Shown here: positions 1 to 5,733 of the stretch, piece after piece
Position numbering within the stretch: the stretch's first letter is position 1
Layout: each line of letters starts with the position of its first letter
Assembly (NCBI GenBank): GCA_002471975.1
Contig: DKQZ01000029.1
Location: 4,324 to 11,922 of the forward strand
Length of the DNA: 7,599 nt
Source of the DNA: Dialister sp. UBA7295
GTDB taxonomy: Bacteria; Bacillota; Negativicutes; Veillonellales; Dialisteraceae
Reading direction: 5' to 3'
Notes under the pieces: model-generated
Told to the model about the DNA's origin: nothing
What the model saw: only the letters and a program-made list of their open reading frames with translations
The model's database searches: none
Position numbers and translations under genes: made by a program

Positions 1-536
1 TTTTCGCAGAGTTCGATGAATGCGGGAAGGTCATTGGCCGGGGTATAGAGGAAACCCGGGAGGAAGGGGTCGAAATCATGATGGAAAACGTCCTGGCCCG
101 TGGCGGTCAGGGTGGCCATGGTCCGGCCATGGAAGGAATTGACAAGGGTGACAATGGTATTTCTACCATTTCCATACTTGTCATTGGAATATTTCCTTGC
201 CCCTTTGATGGCACATTCATTGGCTTCGGCTCCGGAATTGGAGAAGAAGACTTTTTTCATGCCCGTCTTTTCGCAGATCATTTCGGCCAGATCCGCCATG
301 GGCTTGGAATAGAAAAGATTGGAAACATGGTTCAGCGTGTGAAGCTGCTTTGTGACGGCTTCCATCCATTTTTCATCGGCAATACCGAAAATGTCGACGC
401 CAATCCCGCTTCCCAGGTCGATGTATTCTTTTCCTTTGTCATCATAGAGATGGGAACCTTTCCCGCTGACGAAGCACACGGGGTATCTGTTGTAAATATG
501 GGCGATATACTGGGAATCTTTTTCAAAGGTATTCAT
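1..536 (-). CDS. argD: Acetylornithine aminotransferase, N-terminal part (cut by left edge)
   Basis: This is the start of a class III, PLP-dependent aminotransferase that converts N-acetylglutamate semialdehyde to N-acetylornithine with glutamate as amino donor, in the cytoplasm. About 178 residues are visible of a family length near 400. Visible signatures are an N-terminal YNRYPV segment (residues 15-20), SGAEANE at 101-107 (the PLP phosphate-contacting loop) and FHGRT at 135-139. The catalytic lysine and the C-terminal domain lie beyond position 1. The start at 536 is set by AAGGAG at 543-548, six bases upstream. That site overlaps the argB stop codon, and the two genes are 10 bases apart, so translation is probably coupled. 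Related enzymes (succinylornithine or GABA transaminases) share these motifs; the arg operon context decides for ArgD. Confidence 0.93.
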   Translation of the reverse strand, partial: MNTFEKDSQYIAHIYNRYPVCFVSGKGSHLYDDKGKEYIDLGSGIGVDIFGIADEKWMEAVTKQLHTLNHVSNLFYSKPMADLAEMICEKTGMKKVFFSNSGAEANECAIKGARKYSNDKYGNGRNTIVTLVNSFHGRTMATLTATGQDVFHHDFDPFLPGFLYTPANDLPAFIELCE

Positions 537-546
537 GGGGATCTCC

Positions 547-1401
547 TTATTTCGTAAACATGGTGCCCAGCCCTTCATCGGTGAGCAGTTCTATGAGAAT
601 GGCGTGGGGGATTTCCCCGTTGATGATGAAAACTTTTTTTACTCCTTCTTCTACCGCATGGGTGCAGCAGTCCACTTTCGGAATCATACCGCCTGCAATG
701 GTGCCGTCCGCTTTAAGGGCTTCTGCATCGGAGAGGGTGATTTTTTTAATGAGGGAATCGGGGTCCTTCGGGTCTTTCAGGACTCCATTGATATTGCTCA
801 TGATTACCATGGATTCTGCTTTTAAAGCAGCTGCAATTTTGGCGGCTGCCGTATCGGCATTGATATTGTAGGCATGACCTTCCTCATCGATGCCGATGGA
901 GGAAATGACAGGAATATATTCTCTTTCCAGTACGTCATCGAGGATATCTTTATTGATGGAATCGATTTCTCCCACGAGGCCCAGCTTTTCATCCTGCTGA
1001 TGGACTTTAATGAGTCCTCCGTCCAGTCCGCAGAGACCCACTGCTTTTCCTCCCAGGGCTGTCAGGTCGGCTACCAGGCTTTTATTGACTTTGCCGGCTA
1101 AAACCATCTGGACCACATCCATGGTCTCTTTGTCGGTCACCCGCAGGCCGTTTAAGAAATGGGATTCGATGGAAAGCTTTTTCAGCATGGAATTGATTTC
1201 CGGTCCCCCTCCGTGGACGAGAATCACATTGACTCCGACCAGACGGAGGAGCAGGATATCCTGCATCACCGATTTCTTCAGTTCCGGGTCCGTCATGGCG
1301 TTTCCACCATACTTTGCGACCACATAAGTGCCTGTATATTCTTTGATGTAAGGTACGGCCTGGGTGAGAATCTTCGCCCGTACCGCGTTGGATGTATTCA
1401 T
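547..1401 (-). CDS. argB: Acetylglutamate kinase, arginine-sensitive type
   Basis: The 284-residue protein phosphorylates the gamma-carboxylate of N-acetylglutamate with ATP, the committed step of arginine synthesis. Amino acid kinase-fold motifs are present in order: KYGGNAM (30-36), VHGGGPEIN (62-70), NGLRVTD (84-90), NINADTAAAKIA (179-190) and GGMIPKV (237-243). An extension of about 25 residues precedes the first strand (AVPYIKEY at 15-22), and the C-terminus ends EGLGTM (276-281). Both are family hallmarks of hexameric, arginine-inhibited kinases like the Thermotoga enzyme. The shorter arginine-insensitive E. coli enzyme lacks this extension. I infer feedback inhibition by arginine. The start is supported by an AAGGGGA ribosome binding site about seven bases upstream. 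A 144-base gap with repeats separates it from argC. Confidence 0.97.
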   Translation of the reverse strand: MNTSNAVRAKILTQAVPYIKEYTGTYVVAKYGGNAMTDPELKKSVMQDILLLRLVGVNVILVHGGGPEINSMLKKLSIESHFLNGLRVTDKETMDVVQMVLAGKVNKSLVADLTALGGKAVGLCGLDGGLIKVHQQDEKLGLVGEIDSINKDILDDVLEREYIPVISSIGIDEEGHAYNINADTAAAKIAAALKAESMVIMSNINGVLKDPKDPDSLIKKITLSDAEALKADGTIAGGMIPKVDCCTHAVEEGVKKVFIINGEIPHAILIELLTDEGLGTMFTK

Positions 1402-1429
1402 AGAGTTCCCCTTTTTAATTATCCTGAAC

Positions 1430-1443
1430 TGTATATCTATTCA
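1430..1443 (-). promoter_or_regulatory. Possible ArgR/AhrC operator box ahead of argB
   Basis: The minus strand reads TGAATAGATATACA. It matches 12 of 14 positions of the general ARG-box core TGAATwwwwATTCA, with a complete left half-site. It ends 29 bases before the argB start. No convincing -35/-10 pair was found beside it, so it may be an internal operator or chance similarity in AT-rich DNA. Confidence 0.35.
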
Positions 1444-1465
1444 GGGTGGATGACTATCTACTAAA

Positions 1466-1522
1466 AGTTATCAGTTATCAGTTATCAGTTGGCCCGTTTC
1501 TGAGAACTGCGAACTGATAACT
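1466..1522. repeat. Heptamer tandem repeat with inverted partner in argC-argB gap
   Basis: Three exact tandem copies of AGTTATC run from 1466 to 1486, followed by a partial AGTT (1487-1490). The last unit (AGTTATCAGTT, 1480-1490) has a perfect 11-bp inverted partner at 1512-1522 across a 21-base spacer, so transcript from either strand can form a hairpin. Reading from argC towards argB, no long U-run follows the stem, so it is not a standard terminator. It may be a dispersed intergenic repeat, or it may tune expression of argB-argD relative to argC. Function unknown. Confidence 0.8.
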
Positions 1523-1545
1523 CATTTTGTTATTGAAAAATTATT

Positions 1546-2514
1546 TTACAGAACCAGCCCTGTTTCTTCCGGCATTCCCAGCATGATATTCATGCACTGG
1601 ATGGCGGCACCCGAAGCGCCTTTGCCGAGGTTGTCGAAGGAGGAAATGACGAGGACTCTGTCATCGTTTCCTGCCACATTGATGGTCATGCTGTCTTTTC
1701 CCGCATTTTCATTGGCTGAAAGGAAGAGGCCGTTCGTTTCATCGAGAGACAGGGGAGAAACTTTGATGAGTTTGGCTCCCTCATAATGTTTCTTTAAAAT
1801 CATCTGAAAATCGTCGGCTTCGATTTCTCCCGGCAGCCCGCAGGGGAGCTGGAGGAAATGGGTATGGAATCCGATGGTCACCTGCATGCCTTCATAGAAA
1901 TCGTCCACGATGGGCGAGAAGAGGGGCTTTTCACAGAGATGGCAGACTTTCATGATTTCCGGAAGGTGCTTGTGATTCTGGGAAAGTCCGTACTGACGGG
2001 GCGCGAGGAGTCCTGTATTTCCACCCTTGTCATATTCGCCGATCATTTTCTTGCCGCCGCCGGAGTATCCGGTGAGCGATATGCAGTGGAGGGGATAATT
2101 GATGGGAAGGATTCCCGCATGAACCAGAGGATAGAGGATGGCAATGACCCCGGAAGCATGGCAGCCCGGGACAGCCACTTTGTCTGCTTTGGAAATCGCT
2201 TCTTTCTGCTCTTTCGAAAGTTCAGGGAACCCATAGACCCAGTCATCTGCCGTTCTGTGGGCCGTGGAAGTATCGAGGATTTTGATATCGATATCTTTGA
2301 CGGCTTCCACAATTTCTTTCGAAGCTGCATCAGGCAGGCAGAGGAACATGAGGTCTGCTTCCTGGGCATATTTCTTAATGGTTTCTATATCTTTTCTCTT
2401 TTCCTCCGGGAGGTGAAGGAGCTCGATATCTTTTCTTTCGGAGAGACGGTCATGAAGGCGGAGACCTGTAGTCCCCGATTCTCCTACGATGAAAACTTTT
2501 GGCGTGTTACTCAT
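1546..2514 (-). CDS. argC: N-acetyl-gamma-glutamyl-phosphate reductase, type 2
   Basis: The 322-residue protein reduces N-acetylglutamyl 5-phosphate to the semialdehyde with NADPH, the step after ArgB. The dinucleotide-binding loop is GESGTTGLRL (11-20). The nucleophilic cysteine is Cys118 in VPGCHASG, followed by a GYSGGGKKM segment (149-157) and HKHLPE (181-186), which supplies the catalytic histidine. The GESGTTG start, GYSGGGKKM and the short overall length fit the type-2 ArgC subfamily rather than the roughly 345-residue type-1 enzyme. It starts 17 bases after argF ends, and AAGGAG at 2524-2529 gives nine-base spacing to the ATG at 2514. Another ATG at 2516-2518 is out of frame and opens only a three-codon ORF. 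Confidence 0.95.
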   Translation of the reverse strand: MSNTPKVFIVGESGTTGLRLHDRLSERKDIELLHLPEEKRKDIETIKKYAQEADLMFLCLPDAASKEIVEAVKDIDIKILDTSTAHRTADDWVYGFPELSKEQKEAISKADKVAVPGCHASGVIAILYPLVHAGILPINYPLHCISLTGYSGGGKKMIGEYDKGGNTGLLAPRQYGLSQNHKHLPEIMKVCHLCEKPLFSPIVDDFYEGMQVTIGFHTHFLQLPCGLPGEIEADDFQMILKKHYEGAKLIKVSPLSLDETNGLFLSANENAGKDSMTINVAGNDDRVLVISSFDNLGKGASGAAIQCMNIMLGMPEETGLVL

Positions 2515-2531
2515 ACATGGTCTCTCCTTTC

Positions 2532-3545
2532 TTAATTGTCCAGCGGATAGTCCGCAAATGTGGCTACCATGACGGCTTTGATCGTCGGGAGCCGGTTGGC
2601 CGCTTCCTGGAAGGCCAGGGAGAAGGGGGCTTCGAAAACATCATCGGTGACTTCGATGCCATCCAGGCCGAAACGTTCATAAATGTCTCTGCCCACTTTG
2701 GTCTCCGTATTGTGGAAAGAGGGGAGACAGTGGCAGAAGACGGTATCCGGATTTCCTGTGTTTTTAATCATGTCCATCGTAATCCGATAGGGCATGAAGA
2801 GTTTGATTCGTTCGCCCCAGAGTTCATAGGGGTCGCCCATGGTCACCCAGACGCCGGTATAAATGACGTCCAGTCCTTTCACTCCTTCGATGGGATCATC
2901 GGTAAAGGTGAAAGTGGCGCCTGTTTTCTTGGCCACTTCTTCGCATTTTGCCGTGAATTCAGGTTCCGGGAAAAACTGCTTTGGCCCGATGATGCGGAAA
3001 TCCATACCGGAAAGGGCGGCGCCTGCCATGAGGGCATGGGCCATATTGGACTGGCCGTGGCCTACGTAGGCATAGGAAATCTGGTTCAGCGGCTTTTTGA
3101 AATGTTCCTTCAAAGTGAGGAAATTGGCGAGAGTCTGGGTGGGATGGTCATAATCGGTGAGGCCGTTCCATACAGGGACTCCGGCTTTGGCGGAAAGTTC
3201 TTCCACGGCGCTCTGGGCGTAGCCCCGGAATTCGATGGCTTCAAACATGGAACCCAGGACTCTGGCCGTATCGGCAATGGATTCCTTCTTGCCGATCTGG
3301 CTTCCCGTGGGTCCCAGGTAAGTGGTGTAGGCGCCCTGGTCCCGGGCAGCCACTTCAAAAGCACACCGGGTACGGGTGGAATCCTTTTCGAAAATGAGGG
3401 CAAAGTTTTTGCCATTCAGCATCTTTATTTCTTTGCCTTCTTTCTTATCCTTCTTCAGCTTTGCGGCGAGAGTCAGATAATAATCGAATTCCTCCGGTGT
3501 GTAGTCAAGCATGGTCAGAAATGACTTGTTCAGTAAGCTTTTCAT
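2532..3545 (-). CDS. argF: Ornithine carbamoyltransferase family, with altered ornithine-binding residues
   Basis: The 337-residue protein belongs to the E. coli ArgI/ArcB-like branch, which makes citrulline from ornithine and carbamoyl phosphate. The carbamoyl-phosphate site is intact: STRTR at 56-60, HPTQ at 134-137 and HCLPSFH at 272-278 with Cys273. The ornithine side departs from the usual pattern. The GD..NNM loop reads GHGQSNM (162-168), and the DVWVSMG motif reads GVWVTMG (231-237), so the usual aspartate is Gly231 and the serine is Thr235. The start at 3545 is chosen because GAGG at 3553-3556 sits seven bases upstream and MKSLLNKSFLTMLDYT aligns with family N-termini. An in-frame extension to 3704 reads through the polypurine tract. 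The arg context favours a biosynthetic role. Catabolic ArcB, or a carbamoyltransferase for a modified ornithine, are alternatives. Confidence 0.88.
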   Translation of the reverse strand: MKSLLNKSFLTMLDYTPEEFDYYLTLAAKLKKDKKEGKEIKMLNGKNFALIFEKDSTRTRCAFEVAARDQGAYTTYLGPTGSQIGKKESIADTARVLGSMFEAIEFRGYAQSAVEELSAKAGVPVWNGLTDYDHPTQTLANFLTLKEHFKKPLNQISYAYVGHGQSNMAHALMAGAALSGMDFRIIGPKQFFPEPEFTAKCEEVAKKTGATFTFTDDPIEGVKGLDVIYTGVWVTMGDPYELWGERIKLFMPYRITMDMIKNTGNPDTVFCHCLPSFHNTETKVGRDIYERFGLDGIEVTDDVFEAPFSLAFQEAANRLPTIKAVMVATFADYPLDN

Positions 3546-3614
3546 GGTTATACCTCGTTGTATGGGTGTGAACTTTTCGTGTACTGTATGATTCAATCGT
3601 GCATAAACGGTATC

Positions 3615-3651
3615 GAAAAGGGGAAAGGGAAAAGGGGAAGGGGGAAAGGGG
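3615..3651 (+). other. G-rich polypurine tract with G-quadruplex pattern
   Basis: A 37-base uninterrupted purine run on the plus strand holds five G-runs: 3620-3623, 3627-3629, 3634-3637, 3640-3644 and 3648-3651. They are separated by loops of two to four adenines, which satisfies the usual G-quadruplex pattern. The G-rich strand is the template for the arg operon, so the mRNA here is C-rich. It lies 70 bases ahead of the argF start. A transcriptional role is inference only. Confidence 0.75.
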
Positions 3652-3655
3652 TGGC

Positions 3656-3681
3656 GGCGCGTACAATTCATATAGCGCGCC
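3656..3681 (-). repeat. GC-rich hairpin between amidohydrolase and argF
   Basis: GGCGCG (3656-3661) and CGCGCC (3676-3681) form a six-bp inverted repeat around a 14-base AT-rich loop. It sits 26 bases past the amidohydrolase stop in the operon transcript. No U-run follows on the transcribed strand, so it is unlikely to terminate. It may stabilise the 3' end of the upstream message or mark a processing point. Confidence 0.45.
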
Positions 3682-3707
3682 TTTTCGGTTTCCCGGTCAG
3701 TCAACCC

Positions 3708-4880
3708 TCATCGGGCCAGGGCTTCCAGGATTCCTGCCACTTCCAGGGTCACCCCGGAAGGAAAGGCTTTTTCATCGGCAAAGAATGACGCATTGTGGAG
3801 GGGCGGCTTATCTTCGCCGGCACCCAGCCACATGAAGGCGCCGGGGAATTTCTGAAGATAATAGGAGAAATCTTCCGCGCACATGGAGGGGTATTCGGGC
3901 TGGGTGATTTTCTCCTCGCCCAGATAGGATTTGCCCACTTCCTGGAGGAAGGCGATTTTCGAAGGCGTATTGATCGTCGCCCCATGACCATGGACGTAAT
4001 TCAGCTCCGAATGGGTGTGGAACATGACGTCCAGCCCTTTCAGGATTTCGCCGAGCCGTATTTCCATTTTCTTTCTGAGCTCAGGCGTATAGGTCCGGAC
4101 CGTCCCTTCGAGGTACGCATCTTCCACGCCCACATTGTAACGGGTCCCCGCATTCATGAGGCCGATGGTGCAGACCACATTGTCCATGGGATTCATTTCT
4201 CTCGACATGAGAGACTGTACGTCAATAATGAAATGAGCCGCTGCGACTAAGGCATCGGTGCCGTTATGGGGCTGGGCGGCATGGGTGGATTTCCCCTTCA
4301 CATGGACGTAGAAACGATCCGAAGCTGCCATGAGGGCGCCCGGTTTCAGGCCCATGACTCCGGCGGGGAGTCCCGGCCACATATGAAGGCCATAAATTTC
4401 AGAAACGTCACTCATCACGGGGGATGCGGAAATATGACGGCCGCCGCCTACGTCTGCTTCTTCTTCCCCGGGCTGGAATACGATTTTTACGGTGCCATGG
4501 ATTTTATCCTTCATCTGGTTCAGGACCGCTGCCGAACCCAACAGGATGGCCATATGACAGTCATGGCCGCAGGCATGCATGACGCCTTCATTCTTTGAAG
4601 CAAAGGGAAGACCCGTCATTTCCGTTACCGGCAAAGCATCCATATCTGCTCTTAAAGCAGCTGTTTTTCCCGGGTGATCTCCCTTGATGATGCCAAGGAC
4701 CGCATTGGGGAAAAATCCCGTTTCAAAAGGAATGCCCAGTTTCGTGAGCTCTCCCTGAATGTACTTCGAAGTCTCCACTTCTTTCCCGGAAAGCTCCGGA
4801 TACTGATGAAAATGCTTTCTCCAGGCCTCTACCTGGGGGATGATTGCTGCCACTTTTTCTTTCACTTCAGCTTCAAACAT
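3708..4880 (-). CDS. M20D-family metallo-amidohydrolase (N-acyl-amino acid deacylase)
   Basis: The 390-residue zinc-dependent enzyme is of the hippurate / N-acyl-L-amino acid / N-acetyldiaminopimelate hydrolase group. Motifs in order are RKHFHQYPELSGKE (21-34), LRADMDALP (76-84), MHACGHDCHMA (101-111), FQPGEE (135-140), GLHMWPG (164-170), GKSTHAA (196-202), AEDF (335-338) and LHN (361-363). Expected metal ligands Cys104, His106, Glu140, His166 and His362 are all present, so it should be active. There is no signal peptide. The start at 4880 has GAGG five bases upstream. A longer in-frame ATG at 4973 lies upstream of the expected transcription start. As first gene of the arg operon it is a candidate acetylornithine (or acetylcitrulline) deacetylase, although classical ArgE belongs to a different M20 subfamily. 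The substrate cannot be fixed from sequence. Confidence 0.9.
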   Translation of the reverse strand: MFEAEVKEKVAAIIPQVEAWRKHFHQYPELSGKEVETSKYIQGELTKLGIPFETGFFPNAVLGIIKGDHPGKTAALRADMDALPVTEMTGLPFASKNEGVMHACGHDCHMAILLGSAAVLNQMKDKIHGTVKIVFQPGEEEADVGGGRHISASPVMSDVSEIYGLHMWPGLPAGVMGLKPGALMAASDRFYVHVKGKSTHAAQPHNGTDALVAAAHFIIDVQSLMSREMNPMDNVVCTIGLMNAGTRYNVGVEDAYLEGTVRTYTPELRKKMEIRLGEILKGLDVMFHTHSELNYVHGHGATINTPSKIAFLQEVGKSYLGEEKITQPEYPSMCAEDFSYYLQKFPGAFMWLGAGEDKPPLHNASFFADEKAFPSGVTLEVAGILEALAR

Positions 4881-4964
4881 AATATCCTCTTTTCTATGCC
4901 CATTTTTCGGAATTTTTATATTACTTTCATTATTTTGGATAATTACTCGCTTTGGATTGTGATA

Positions 4965-4993
4965 ATCATACAACTTTCAGAATAAATATGCAA
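4965..4993 (-). promoter_or_regulatory. Promoter of the arginine operon
   Basis: On the minus strand TTGCAT (4988-4993) is followed after exactly 17 bases by TATGAT (4965-4970), one mismatch from the -10 consensus. Transcription would start near 4958, leaving a leader of about 78 bases before the amidohydrolase. The -35 overlaps an ARG-box-like palindrome, which suits arginine repression. Confidence 0.65.
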
Positions 4994-5012
4994 GTATCTG
5001 AATAAAAGTTTT
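4979..5012 (-). promoter_or_regulatory. Candidate paired ArgR/AhrC operator boxes
   Basis: TGCATATTTATTCT on the minus strand (4979-4992) matches 12 of 14 positions of TGAATwwwwATTCA and covers the -35 element. A second, weaker box lies at 4999-5012; read on the plus strand it has a perfect TGAAT half-site and a degenerate right half. Centres are 20 bases apart, close to the spacing of paired ArgR boxes. No regulator gene is in the window, so the binder is inferred from the operon content. Confidence 0.5.
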
Positions 5013-5167
5013 TTGTAAAATTTTTGTATTTGGAAATAAATGGGAGAAATATACAGATTTTATCGGATACCGGAAATATGGGGCATGGATGCATAATTGA
5101 ATTTTTATGCAGAAAATGGGAAAGTGAAAGCAGCCTGTTTCGGGTAATATATACTGGCAGGTTGAAA

Positions 5168-5477
5168 TAACTTTTGTTTCGGGGTTATCGGGGCTATCGG
5201 GGGTCGTTTCGGGATTCCCGGGAAGGTGGCGCCCTTCGGGCGCAAATTTATAATGGGGCCTTCGGCTCTCAAATAGTCCCAGAAAGCCGGAAATCCCCGA
5301 CAATCCCGAAACAAAATCTTTTCGATTCAAAAGTTCCCCTCCCGAAGAAATAGAAACCAACGATAAACCCTGCCATTTGAGGATTGGCCCCATAAAAACT
5401 CGTGCCGCGAAAGCGGCACACCTTCCCGATAGCCCCGATAACCCCGAGACTCCCGACAATCCCGAAACAAAAGTTGA
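5168..5477. repeat. Noncoding inverted-repeat mosaic (MITE/REP-like element)
   Basis: Two arms of about 105 bases face each other (roughly 5168-5275 and 5374-5477). They share a perfect 22-bp inverted match (5180-5201 with 5425-5446), outer ends ACTTTTGTTTCGGG (5170-5183, inverted at 5461-5474), ATGGGGCC (5253-5260, inverted at 5386-5393) and CTCAAAT (5268-5274, inverted at 5375-5381). Each arm holds a small hairpin: GCGCCC-TTC-GGGCGC at 5229-5243 and GTGCCGC-GAAA-GCGGCAC at 5402-5419. The centre adds a further copy of a 21-base direct repeat (5296-5316 and 5452-5472). GTTTCGGG occurs five times in all, counting 5137-5144 just outside. No transposase is present, and open frames here are SGLSG-type low-complexity artefacts. 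Confidence 0.8.
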
Positions 5478-5526
5478 TTATTTCTACAGTTTTCCTAATC
5501 TGTTTACCCCTCATACATACACCTTA

Positions 5527-5555
5527 TTAAATTTTTCGATAAATTATGATATAAT
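5527..5555 (+). promoter_or_regulatory. Promoter of cshA
   Basis: A perfect TATAAT at 5550-5555 is preceded by TG at 5547-5548 (extended -10). A weak -35, TTAAAT at 5527-5532, lies 17 bases upstream. Transcription would start near 5562, giving a leader of about 170 nt. Confidence 0.75.
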
Positions 5556-5561
5556 TAAATC

Positions 5562-5733
5562 ATAAGGCAGGCTGCCCGAGAACGGACAATGAAAGATATA
5601 TCATGGGAGACGCCAATGGCGTATTTTTTTATGCCCGGGAGGTACCCGGAAGACGCGTGAAGACACCGCGTATGGCAGGCCTGCGAGTTAGAGGCGAAGC
5701 GCCCTGCGGCCCATGACGCACAGAGGAGGAACT
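5562..5733 (+). promoter_or_regulatory. Long structured 5' leader of cshA (unrecognised RNA)
   Basis: The leader is rich in complementary segments. TCATGGG (5601-5607) can pair with CCCATGA (5710-5716), closing a domain that ends eight bases before the Shine-Dalgarno. Inside are ACGCC-AAT-GGCGT (5610-5622) followed by T7, CCGGG/CCCGG (5635-5649), ACGCG/CGCGT (5653-5671) and GGCG/CGCC (5693-5703). GCAGG at 5675-5679 can pair with CCTGC at 5680-5684 or 5703-5707. I compared it from memory with common riboswitches, SRP and 6S RNA and saw no match. Long structured leaders are known for cold-induced helicase genes, so temperature or helicase autoregulation is a plausible inference. Confidence 0.5.
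5610..5630 (+). terminator. Terminator-like hairpin inside the cshA leader
   Basis: A five-bp stem ACGCC/GGCGT with an AAT loop is followed by one A and seven Ts (5624-5630). The short stem suggests partial termination or pausing about 65 nt into the leader. The segment GGCGTA (5618-5623) could alternatively pair with TATGCC (5630-5635), hiding the T-run in the loop. Confidence 0.4.

Noticed and set aside
1466..1490. AGTTATC array as a CRISPR
   Set aside because: Units are 7 bases and contiguous with no spacers.
1858..3524. Long plus-strand open frames (1858-2535 and 2499-3524) opposite argC and argF
   Set aside because: They are antisense shadows of well-supported arg genes, with no family motifs and no ribosome binding site pattern.
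3570..3610. ARG box in the argF leader (TGATTCAATCGTGCA on the plus strand)
   Set aside because: Half-sites are imperfect and the centre is one base too long and contains C, so the match is weak.
3546..3704. Upstream in-frame start for argF adding 53 residues
   Set aside because: The extension is translated polypurine tract (PFPPSPFPFP-like), is absent from the family, and the MKSLLNK start has its own GAGG site.
4881..4973. Upstream in-frame ATG at 4973 for the amidohydrolase
   Set aside because: It lies upstream of the expected transcription start, next to the -10 element, and the extra residues are not family-like.
4977..5514. Minus-strand open frames of 160 and 81 residues in the divergent intergenic region
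   Set aside because: Translations are SGLSG-type low complexity created by the CGGGG-rich repeats, and the frames span the inverted-repeat mosaic and the arg promoter.
5618..5635. Classical anti-terminator in the cshA leader (GGCGTA with TATGCC)
   Set aside because: The competing 3' segment lies after the T-run, so polymerase would already have passed the termination point. It is kept only as an alternative fold.
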